From: Pleurocapsa sp. MO_226.B13
GTDB taxonomy: Bacteria > Cyanobacteriota > Cyanobacteriia > Cyanobacteriales > Xenococcaceae
DNA length: 5,166 nucleotides
Reading direction: 5' to 3'
Assembly (NCBI GenBank): GCA_030064795.1
Contig: JASJEI010000514.1
Coordinates: 1 to 5,166 of the forward strand
Shown: piece by piece, positions 1-5,166 of the stretch
Numbering within the stretch: position 1 is the first letter of the stretch
Layout: every line of letters begins with the position of its first letter
Notes under the pieces: generated by a model
What the model saw: only the letters and a program-made list of their open reading frames with translations
What the model was told of the DNA's origin: nothing
Databases searched by the model: none
Made by a program: the position numbers and the translations under genes

Positions 1-672
1 GTGGCAGTGATGACAAGACAGTGCGGTTGTGGGACAGGCAGGGCAATCCCATTGGTCAGCCCTTCCGAGGTCATCAGGATGTCGTCTTATCAGTAGCCTT
101 TAGCCCCGATGGAAAATATATCGCCAGTGGCAGTGATGACAAGACAGTGCGGTTGTGGGACAGGCAGGGCAATCCCATTGGTCAGCCCTTCCGAGGTCAT
201 CAGGATGTCGTCTTATCAGTAGCCTTTAGCCCCGATGGAAAGTATATCGCCAGTGGCAGTTTTGACACCACAGTGCGGTTGTGGGACAGAGAGGGCCACC
301 CCATTGGCCAGCCCTTCCAGGGGCATGAGGGTTTTGTCGCCTCAGTGGCTTTTAGCCCCGATGGAAAATATATCGCCAGTGGCAGTTTTGACACCACAGT
401 GCGGTTGTGGAACAGGCAGGGCCAACCCATTGGTCAGCCCTTCCAGGGGCATCAAGATGTTGTCTACTCAGTGGCTTTTAGCCCCGATGGGCAGTATATC
501 GTCAGTGGTAGTGATGACAAGACAGTGCGGTTGTGGGACAGGCAGGGCCACCCTATTGGTCAGCCCTTTCGGGGTCATGAGAAGCCTGTAAGATCAATAG
601 CTTTCAGCCCGGATGGGCAGTATATCGTCAGTGGTAGTGATGACAAGACAGTGCGGTTATGGAATAGAGAAG
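1..672 (+). repeat. 126-bp tandem coding repeats (WD40 blades)
   Basis: Units begin at 1, 127, 253, 379, 505 and 631 (the last partial), each with GTGG(C/T)AGT and exactly 126 bp apart. Units 1 and 2 match at 125 of 126 bases; the only change is A116 versus G242, a silent AAA/AAG Lys difference. Later units vary mainly at codons after GH and in the S(D/F)D(K/T) turn. Such DNA identity, beyond what protein conservation needs, indicates recent unit duplication or gene conversion. The copy number in the real genome may differ from the assembly. Confidence 0.95.
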
Positions 673-815
673 GCAATTGGCCAACTTGGCTGCAGGCGGC
701 ATGTAATAGGTTGCGCAGCCATTCAGTCTTGACGAATCCTCAGACCAAGGAAGCGAAGGGAGCCCGCGAAACTTGTCAAAAGTATGTCTGGGGGAAAGAA
801 GAGAGTAAGCCTTGA
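1..815 (+). CDS. WD40-repeat protein, C-terminal part (5' end outside window)
   Basis: The frame is open from the first bases (Gly codon at 3-5) to the TGA at 813-815, so this is the 3' part of a longer gene; the GTG at 21 is an internal Val, not a start. Visible are five GH dipeptides (GHQDVV twice, GHEGFV, GHQDVV, GHEKPV) and six WD/WN strands (TVRLWD or TVRLWN), in blades of exactly 42 residues joined by an RQGNPIGQPF-type linker. The last ~48 residues (from NWPTWLQAACNRLR to WGKEESKP) leave the repeat and match the C-terminal cap typical of cyanobacterial WD40 proteins, so the 3' end is probably native. WD40 propellers are protein-binding scaffolds; in cyanobacteria they are often fused behind NTPase, protease or kinase domains. 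Any such N-terminal domain lies outside the window, so the specific role is unknown. An IS begins 14 bp after the stop. Confidence 0.95.
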   Translation, partial: GSDDKTVRLWDRQGNPIGQPFRGHQDVVLSVAFSPDGKYIASGSDDKTVRLWDRQGNPIGQPFRGHQDVVLSVAFSPDGKYIASGSFDTTVRLWDREGHPIGQPFQGHEGFVASVAFSPDGKYIASGSFDTTVRLWNRQGQPIGQPFQGHQDVVYSVAFSPDGQYIVSGSDDKTVRLWDRQGHPIGQPFRGHEKPVRSIAFSPDGQYIVSGSDDKTVRLWNREGNWPTWLQAACNRLRSHSVLTNPQTKEAKGARETCQKYVWGKEESKP

Positions 816-829
816 CAAAAGAGTTTTTT

Positions 830-855
830 CCTAGAGTGGCAAAATAGACTGGAGT
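830..855 (+). repeat. IS-A left terminal inverted repeat
   Basis: It starts CCTAGAGTGGCAAAA and ends ACTGGAGT. It matches the reverse complement of 2510-2535 at 23 of 26 positions; the three mismatches are consecutive (TAG versus CTT). The last codons and stop of the minus-strand transposase lie within it. Confidence 0.9.
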
Positions 856-2449
856 AGTTTGGTTTCTAGTTTCAGTAAATAATTGTCAGGGTCAAGACGA
901 AAACGACGTTGTTGAAGACGGGTCTGTCGAAGTGAGTCCAATTGTGAGCGTTGATGTCGCCAAGCATCCAAGTCCACCAAGGCTAAATCTTGGGCAGTGA
1001 AAGTTTTGATGCGAGTTGCTACTGCGGCAATTAAACGAGCAGAACCAGTGATCAACATTGAGGCAGTCGCTTTCTTGCGACCAGTCGTGCGCCTTTGATG
1101 ATGACGAAAAGAACCAAAAACTTGCTTCTTTATCATTATTAGTTTTGGGTAAATCCTCAACTTGATAACAATGAAATAAGCCAGGCCAATAATTACGAGT
1201 AACTTTGAGTAAGTGAGGAATAAAATTAGATAGAGAACCAAGTTCGCTTGGATGGTCAGACATAGAGATCATCCAAGCACCAAAACGTTGTTGGACAAGT
1301 AGTCGCGGTAATTGTTCTTCATTGTCGAGGATGGTTGCAGTTTGCTGAATCCATTTCGTAGCCAGACTTAATTCCGACCAATGGTTTGCATTATGGTGGA
1401 GACTAGTGGCCAAAATATCCTTCAATTTGGCTAAGGGTTCGGGAAGTTGCCCTTTTTTTTCACCTCTTCCAGGCTGGAATGTATTTTAGTCAAACGTTGA
1501 TGAAGTTTTACTCCTGGAGGGTCTAACGGGGGATGACCCTCATCAGTTAAGGCACTCCGTACCGCTAAACAATATCCTTTCACTACTTCAGCGATAGGCT
1601 CTTGCTCATCAGAGACACTTCTTTCAATTGGTCTTACTACATGCGGACAAGTCCTTTGTCGCACTAATTTCTTGAGTTCTTTTTTGGCATGACGGTCTGC
1701 TTCAGTGAGCGGTTTGAAGGCCTCTTTATAGTAGTGGTAGTGACTGCCGTTGATGAGGCTTATTGGGTAGTGCGCTGGCTACCGCATTTCTAATCGAAGG
1801 CTGAGCATCACTGACTACTGCTGTTATAGTTTGCGGTAATGCTGCGATTACTTCAGCGAGCATTTGGCTGAGATCTTCGACTCGGCTTGATAACAGACTT
1901 CTGGCTAATAAGATTGACTCGCGCTCTACAATCTCTAATCACCCATAACACTTCCTGCCCTACTTGTGGTTGCAGTCCATCGATCGCTAGTATTACCTGT
2001 TTTTGAGAGTCCAGCAGTTTTCTAATTCGATTCTTATCGGTCACAGATACTGAGAGCAGTTCATCATAGCGGTCTAAGACATTGCTCACACTTCGTTGAC
2101 AAATATTGACTCCCTTTTCCCTTAAGGCCTGGTGAATCTGTGGCACACTTCTATGTTCTTGATCCCGAAGGCTTCCTGCATAAGCGATTACATCTAACCC
2201 AAATTCATGTCCTGGTAATGCCCACTTTCCTTCGGCTTCTGGTCTATATACTTGATGATCACTTTCACACTGCTGATTCGCGCACCGTCTTACTTTCAAA
2301 GTTAGTTGGACTATTCCTGACAAAGTTCTGATGGTTCTGTCATTGTCGTAGTCACTCCACATCGAATGACCGCAGTTAGGACATTTTGGCTGGATCCACT
2401 CCAGAACTAATTTCTGACTGGCTTGGGGAGCTTTTGTTTTTCTGGCCAT
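831..2449 (-). pseudogene. IS-A transposase, broken by about four frameshifts
   Basis: The ATG at 2449 follows a purine-rich AGAAGAGAA. The first intact segment (2449 to ~1925) has a zinc-ribbon pattern (CPNC at residues 23-26, CANQQC at 56-61), a helix-turn-helix-like stretch near 100-129, and AIDG (D157), a likely first catalytic Asp of a DDE transposase. The frame then shifts near 1920-1930 into a segment with VVSDAQPSIRNAV (likely second Asp), again near 1741-1756 into KEAFKPLTEADRHAKKELKK, at the A8 run (1453-1460) into the LLKVTRNYWPGLFHCY segment, and near 1116-1130 into VFGSFRHHQRRTTGRK, then runs to the stop at 831-833. The pieces read in family order and total about 540 codons, close to full length. 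Translation cannot give an intact enzyme, so this copy is dead. Catalytic assignments are by pattern, not alignment. Confidence 0.9.
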
Positions 2450-2509
2450 TTCTCTTCTTGGGATCTTCCTTAGTTTCGCTTCTTTAACCCTAATGAAGAT
2501 TTGAAGATA

Positions 2510-2535
2510 ACTCCAGTAAGTTTTGCCACTCTAGG
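2510..2535 (-). repeat. IS-A right terminal inverted repeat
   Basis: Read on the minus strand it starts CCTAGAGTGGCAAAA and ends ACTGGAGT, mirroring 830-855. It lies about 60 bp upstream of the transposase start at 2449. Confidence 0.9.
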
Positions 2536-2913
2536 ATAAATCTCTGTTTGGATATCTTTGTCGCTGTAGCGCTCACACAAAAATTGCTCGGGCAGAGGAG
2601 CGGGGGTTGAGTTTCTCGCCATATTTGCATTGACGATTAGGGCCTTGGTCGGGCAAATATAACGCGGAGTCATAACGTAACTTCGGCAACCTTATGCAGT
2701 CCCATCTGTCTGGCCATTTGCAAGGCGCGCGTTGTTACCAAAGTGACCATCCATAGCCAGATGTGTCGGCACTATCGCTCCAGCAATCAGGTCAAACAAA
2801 GCAGCAATCATACCTTTGATCTGCAATAGTTCACGGTTGAGGCGCACAGCAGTTTTGTCTTTGTTCTTTGAGCCTTTGGGTCGACCGCGACCCCGTTTCT
2901 TGGCAGTCGGCTT
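2536..2913 (-). pseudogene. IS4-like transposase fragment, truncated at both ends
   Basis: Read on the minus strand it begins at KPTAKKRGRGRPKGSKNK (basic), then LLQIKGMIAALFDLIAG and THLAMDGHFGNNA, where DGHFGN carries a conserved Asp of the DDE core. It continues in other frames as LQMARQMGLHKVA, then KLRYDSALYLPDQG and KYGEKLNP, then LPEQFLCERYSDKDIQ ending TEIY. Three frameshifts fall near 2724-2731, 2681-2690 and 2585-2606. These are recognisable middle segments of an IS4-type transposase common in cyanobacteria. The N-terminal part stops at the IS-B left end and the C-terminal part stops exactly at the IS-A right TIR; neither resumes beyond those elements, so flanking sequence was deleted. 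It is nonfunctional. Confidence 0.78.
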
Positions 2914-2926
2914 GGCGTAGTTCAAA
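2914..2926 (+). repeat. IS-B left terminal inverted repeat
   Basis: GGCGTAGTTCAAA matches the inverted right end at 4713-4725 at 12 of 13 positions. It also matches the outer right end at 4878-4890 at GTAGTTCAAA. A looser similarity (G-rich, then TTTGAG) continues inward. It marks where the IS4-like reading stops. Confidence 0.65.
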
Positions 2927-3055
2927 CGAGGGTTACACTTTGAGGAAAAACCCCTCCTTTAAATAAGACATATGTTCTAAAATATTGAACTGCTATAAAG
3001 AAATAGGGAATATGCTTAAATTAGGGGTAATAAGCCTAATATCTGAGTAAACTGA
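2914..3055 (+). other. IS-B left subterminal region and transposase leader
   Basis: These 142 bp are AT-rich with no ORF. They contain the IS end, a GAGG/CCTC near-hairpin at about 2942-2956, and ATTAGG/CCTAAT arms at 3020-3025 and 3035-3040 just before the GTG start. TTGAAC and GAATAT spaced 17 bp apart, just after position 2980, are a weak promoter candidate. Subterminal hairpins can limit IS transcription from outside, but that role here is inference. Confidence 0.35.
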
Positions 3056-3463
3056 GTGAATCAATCCTGTTCTGTAGCTTCTAGTCTTCATCCTCTTCAT
3101 CGTCAACAATTAGCAGTGAAAGTTCTGTCAAAACAAGAACCTATCAGCCATCTAGCTAGGCAAGAGCAAGTTAGTCGAAAATTCCTCTACCAACAGAAAG
3201 AGATCGCTCAACAAGCCTTAAAGACCGCTTTTGACAAGCCAAAAAAAGAGGGAGAAGTCTTATATTCCTTGCCCATCACCCATTCATGGATATTTCAGTT
3301 GATAAGAGCGTTGATTCTGATATGTCACTGCTCTTATCGCGGTGTTCAAGAGATTTTACGGGATTTATTTGATTATTCTATCGGTATCGGTACCATTCAC
3401 AATCGAGTCACAGCAGCAGTAGAGAAAGCCAGACAAATCAATCAAACTCAAGATTTATCGTCA

Positions 3464-3511
3464 ACACGGTGGTTGGATATGCTGGGGTTTCCCCAGCATC
3501 CCCCACCGTCA
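3464..3511. repeat. Palindromic mini-element 1, in-frame insert in IS-B transposase
   Basis: A perfect 9-bp stem, ATGCTGGGG (3479-3487) and CCCCAGCAT (3491-3499), is closed by TTT. Outer arms ACGGTGG (3466-3472) and CCACCGT (3503-3509) also pair, with small bulges between. A TCA trinucleotide occurs on both sides (3461-3463 and 3509-3511). Removing 48 bp joins DLSS to IGVALLDELF, as a smooth transposase sequence would read. The insert codes TRWLDMLGFPQHPPPS and keeps the frame open. It resembles the small dispersed repeats known from cyanobacteria; the exact insert edges are inferred. Confidence 0.8.
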
Positions 3512-4429
3512 ATTGGAGTGGCCTTACTGGATGAACTTTTTTAGAGTACTCAACCCGTATTGACAGGAGTAGATGCTGATTCTACCTACTGTTTTCTGTT
3601 AGAAGCAGTGTCACACCGAGATGAAGATACTTGGGGATATTATTTACTCGAAGCCGAATCACAAGGATTGAATCCCGACTATACGATAGCCGATGCAGGT
3701 GTTGGAATCAGGGCAGGACAAAAAGCTGCTTGGGGTGATATTTCTTGTCACGGTGATGTGTGGCATATTTTCCATCAAGGTGAAGCATTATGCCGTAATT
3801 TAGCTAAAAAAGCCCAAGGTGTCACAACGAGCAGAGAAAAGCTAGAGCATTCGATGGAATTAGCCAAATTAAAGGGCAAAGGAAACAAATTATCAGCTAA
3901 GTTAACTAGAGTTCGTAAAAAGGAAGTAATAGTCCAAAAATTAGCTAGCGACATTAAAATATTACTCTTTTGGCTCAGAAATGATATTTTGTCCCTGGCA
4001 GGAGCAGAATGGTCAGAAAGAATCGAGCTAATGAATTTCATTATTGAAGAGCTTCAACTCAGGGAAGAGAAGGCTCACAAAGGGATTAAAGCTTTGAGAG
4101 TAGCTTTATCGAATCAAAAAAACGATCTTTTAGCTTTTGCTCGAATATTAGACGACAAACTGGCACATATTGCTCAAAAGTTTCAAATTGCTCCTTCTCA
4201 AGTTCGAGAAGTTTGTTTGTTAATGAAGAAATCTCTTGCTAGTAATGTCTATTGGGAGAAGTGGAATCAGCTTTACAAGCAACTTTCTGAGAAATTTCTC
4301 CCCATAAAGGAAGCGGTAGAATCAGCAATGAAATCAACCCCCAGAGCTAGCTCTTTGGTGGAAAATCTCAATTCTCGACTCAGAAATTACTTTTTCCTGA
4401 GAAAGCACCTGAATTCTGATTATCTTGAC

Positions 4430-4473
4430 GAGCGACCCTGCGGAGGTTTCCTCCGCTAAGGAACGCGCGATAC
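4430..4473. repeat. Palindromic mini-element 2, frame-breaking insert in IS-B transposase
   Basis: A perfect 7-bp stem, GCGGAGG (4440-4446) and CCTCCGC (4450-4456), is closed by TTT. Outer short arms CCT (4437-4439)/AGG (4459-4461) and GCG (4432-4434)/CGC (4464-4466) pair around small bulges. Excising 44 bp joins SDYLD to LLRFFLNHRTF, and 44 is exactly the offset needed to bring the downstream tail into the main frame. The element supplies the TAA that ends the upstream ORF. No clear target duplication is seen; the edges could slide by a few bases. Confidence 0.8.
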
Positions 4474-4712
4474 CTTCTTAGGTTTTTTCTCAATCATCGC
4501 ACCTTTATCGAAAGTCGAGTTTCCGAACGCGTAGGGAAAAGTCCCACAGAGTTGATGACAGGAGAAAAGCATCCTCATTGGCTGGAACTGTTGGGATTTG
4601 AACTTTTTCAACGTGCCTGAAAACGAGGTTTCTATGATAATATTTTTGTTCTGTAAGCTAAGTTAAAACTTGGCTTAATTTGTGCTGCGTTTGTTACCCA
4701 AAATACCTCATT

Positions 4713-4725
4713 TTTGAACGACGCC
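4713..4725 (-). repeat. IS-B right terminal inverted repeat (inner copy)
   Basis: Read inward on the minus strand it is GGCGTCGTTCAAA, one base different from the left end. Five bases later the second IS-B-type 3' end begins. Confidence 0.65.
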
Positions 4726-4730
4726 ACATT

Positions 4731-4784
4731 AAGCATCCTCATTGGTTAGAAATGCTAGGCTTTGAGCTATTTCAAAGAGCCTGA
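4731..4784 (+). pseudogene. Last 17 codons of an IS-B-type transposase
   Basis: It reads KHPHWLEMLGFELFQRA then TGA, against KHPHWLELLGFELFQRA in the inner copy. About 10 of 54 bases differ but only one residue changes (Leu to Met), so the two lineages diverged under protein-level constraint before decay. Homology to the inner copy starts at about 4731; upstream bases (CCACATT) do not match. Confidence 0.85.
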
Positions 4785-4890
4785 ATCTTTAGTCCTCTAT
4801 TTAATACTTATGTTCTATAAGCGAAGCTCATAACTTGGCTTAATTTATGCTGCTTTTGTTACTCAAAATTCCCCGTTTTTGAACTACCCC
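4731..4890 (+). mobile_element. Right-end remnant of a second IS-B-family copy
   Basis: This stretch repeats the end of IS-B: the last transposase codons, then an AT-rich tail with shared blocks (GTTCTRTAAGC, ACTTGGCTTAATTTRTGC, TTTTTGAAC), ending in a matching IS terminus at 4878-4890 (GGGGTAGTTCAAA read inward). The left part of this copy is missing. It is clearly diverged from the inner copy, so it is a separate family member rather than a fresh tandem duplicate. Either IS-B landed in it or the two recombined. Confidence 0.8.
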
Positions 4891-5014
4891 CTTTTTTGGG
4901 TAGTTCTTCCAGAAAATCGTCAAAATCTTGTGTCCATTTGTCTGCTATTCTCGATCGATAGGTGTTCCTGGCACGAGTAAACTTGTGCTTCAACTCATCA
5001 ATAAAATTGAACAT
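4859..5014 (-). CDS. Small ORF, 51 aa, probably a gene stump fused to an IS end
   Basis: The ATG at 5014 opens a frame beginning MFNFIDELKHKFTRARNTYR, followed by SRIADKWTQDFDDFLEELPKK and then GGSSKTGNFE and a TAA at 4859-4861. The first ~41 residues have coherent, charged, helix-prone composition with several aromatics, as in a real protein. The last ~10 are the antisense of the IS-B-type terminus, so the native C-terminus was probably replaced on insertion. I do not recognise the family and assign no function. No clear Shine-Dalgarno precedes the ATG. A TATAAT lies about 60 bp upstream (minus strand, 5073-5078) but has no matching -35. The ORF could still be expressed as a short fusion peptide, or be fortuitous. 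Confidence 0.5.
   Translation of the reverse strand: MFNFIDELKHKFTRARNTYRSRIADKWTQDFDDFLEELPKKGGSSKTGNFE
4881..4906. repeat. Perfect 9-bp inverted repeat at the IS end/flank junction
   Basis: GAACTACCC (4881-4889) and GGGTAGTTC (4898-4906) form perfect arms around an 8-base T-rich loop. The left arm is the terminus of the IS-B-type remnant; the right arm lies in flanking sequence that codes for the small minus-strand ORF. It may be a chance or preferred target resembling the IS end, or the start of another, inverted IS end. Confidence 0.7.
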
Positions 5015-5166
5015 TAATTATTAGAAGTAGTTGTCTGACTCACCGTTCGCTCAAATTTCTGAGTCTTTCAGAATTATAATGGCGTAAAAGCTTACTGCAT
5101 AAGGCTTCAAAAAGATATAGAGAATGTAAACCAGAGAAAATTCAGAAAGAGCGATCGCCTTCTAAA
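5015..5166. other. Non-coding sequence upstream of the small minus-strand ORF
   Basis: I see no credible gene here. It holds a minus-strand TATAAT (5073-5078) without a good -35; short inverted repeats, GACTCA (5037-5042)/TGAGTC (5060-5065) and CTGA/TCAG around 5059-5071, too weak to call an operator; and the HIP1 site. It could be the promoter region of the truncated gene. Confidence 0.4.
5151..5158. repeat. HIP1 octamer palindrome
   Basis: GCGATCGC is the highly iterated palindrome characteristic of many cyanobacterial genomes. One perfect copy occurs in this window, in the part outside the IS elements, which fits host sequence there. Confidence 0.85.

Larger units (their letters stand above)
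830..2535 (-). mobile_element. IS-A: decayed insertion sequence with 26-bp TIRs
   Basis: This 1706-bp element is bounded by inverted repeats at 830-855 and 2510-2535. It contains one transposase gene on the minus strand that fills nearly the whole length; its reconstructed stop codon (831-833) lies inside the left TIR. I see no target-site duplication: the left flank ends in a T run and the right flank begins ATAAAT. The left side abuts the WD40 gene and the right side an IS4-like gene fragment that does not resume on the left, so the junctions are probably not an original insertion pair and a deletion is likely. The transposase type is one often left unclassified (ISNCY-like); I cannot assign the family with certainty. 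Confidence 0.85.
3056..4620 (+). pseudogene. IS-B transposase, inactivated by two palindromic inserts and an amber stop
   Basis: The GTG at 3056 directly follows an in-frame TGA, so it is the earliest possible start; no good ribosome site is seen. The N-terminal part (LHRQQLAVKVL, ISHLARQEQVSRKFLYQQ) looks like a helix-turn-helix DNA-binding region. Next comes a 16-codon insert (3464-3511), then a TAG at 3542-3544 between DELF and STQPVLTGVDADSTY. The core after it is in the same frame: GVDADSTY and HGDVWH hold probable catalytic Asp residues, and SSLVENLNSRLRNYF the probable Glu. A 44-bp insert at 4430-4473 adds a TAA (4457-4459) and shifts frame; the true tail LLRFFLNHRTF to GFELFQRA resumes at 4474 and ends at the TGA 4618-4620. 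Without the inserts the gene is 491 codons including the stop. This is a dead but only lightly damaged DDE transposase. Confidence 0.9.
2914..4725 (+). mobile_element. IS-B: insertion sequence with disrupted transposase
   Basis: This element of about 1.8 kb has one plus-strand transposase gene. The left end (GGCGTAGTTCAAA, 2914-2926) mirrors the right end (4713-4725, read inward GGCGTCGTTCAAA). Between the left end and the gene are 142 bp holding a 6-bp inverted repeat, ATTAGG/CCTAAT at 3020-3025 and 3035-3040. After the transposase stop, 105 bp of AT-rich sequence lead to the right end. No target duplication is visible. A second, diverged right end follows at once (4731-4890), so the true partner of the left end could be either one. 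Family: an unclassified or ISNCY-like DDE group, by recollection only. Confidence 0.75.

Noticed and set aside
200..591. Overlapping ORFs on both strands within the WD40 repeats (76 and 118 codons)
   Set aside because: They are frame shadows of the tandem coding repeat; their repeated composition follows the 126-bp period and the plus frame 3 reading is clearly the real one.
1..672. CRISPR-like or satellite array
   Set aside because: The 126-bp units are contiguous coding blades with no spacers and a conserved WD40 reading frame.
816..829. Target-site duplication for IS-A
   Set aside because: The T-rich left flank and the ATAAAT right flank do not share a direct repeat next to the TIRs.
2140..2331. 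63-codon plus-strand ORF
   Set aside because: It is antisense to the well-recognised transposase segment with the zinc ribbon; no independent signal.
3542..3544. Programmed amber readthrough, pyrrolysine or selenocysteine-like recoding
   Set aside because: There is no supporting structure, and the gene carries another inactivating insert, so ordinary mutation is simpler.
3775..4041. 88-codon minus-strand ORF
   Set aside because: It is antisense to the IS-B transposase core, which has recognisable motifs on the plus strand.
830..4890. A new defence or other multi-gene system between the WD40 gene and the right edge
   Set aside because: All of this span is accounted for by decayed transposases, their ends and small palindromic inserts; no cargo gene is visible.
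4881..4906. Rho-independent terminator
   Set aside because: The T run is in the loop, not after the stem; neither strand has a U-tract immediately after the hairpin.
5035..5082. Promoter or operator made of TATAAT and GACTCA/TGAGTC arms
   Set aside because: No acceptable -35 at 16-18 bp on either strand and the arms are only 6 bp with a 17-base gap; kept only as a low-confidence remark.

Overview
The window looks cyanobacterial. It carries a WD40 protein with the "RQGNPIGQPF" blade linkers common in cyanobacteria, a HIP1 octamer (GCGATCGC, 5151-5158), and small palindromic repeats lodged inside other elements. I cannot name the genus from sequence alone. No tRNA, rRNA or CRISPR array is visible.

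Layout from left to right. (1) 1-815, plus strand: the 3' end of a WD40-repeat gene with an exact 126-bp period. Its first two units differ at one base. (2) 830-2535: a decayed insertion sequence, here called IS-A, bounded by 26-bp terminal inverted repeats (23/26 matching). Its minus-strand transposase is broken by about four frameshifts. (3) 2536-2913: a minus-strand fragment of an IS4-like transposase, also frameshifted and cut off at both sides by its neighbours. (4) 2914-4725: a second insertion sequence, IS-B, with a plus-strand transposase pseudogene. (5) 4731-4890: the right end of a second, diverged copy of the IS-B family. (6) 4859-5014, minus strand: a 51-codon ORF that runs into that IS end and is probably the stump of a longer gene. 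(7) 5015-5166: upstream sequence with the HIP1 site.

The most informative object is the IS-B transposase. It was inactivated by three small, separable events: a 48-bp palindromic insert that keeps the frame and adds 16 codons; a single in-frame TAG; and a 44-bp palindromic insert that brings a stop and shifts the frame. Removing the two inserts and reading the TAG as a sense codon gives a continuous 490-residue frame from 3056 to 4620, so the arithmetic supports the reconstruction. Both inserts have a perfect stem closed by a TTT loop, with bulged outer arms, so they look like members of one class of tiny dispersed elements.

The genes do not form a pathway. The region is a mobile-element graveyard built up directly behind a WD40 gene whose 3' end appears intact. 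I found no convincing new multi-gene system. The points worth following up are the palindromic mini-elements, the recent WD40 unit duplication and the IS/host junction at 4881-4906.
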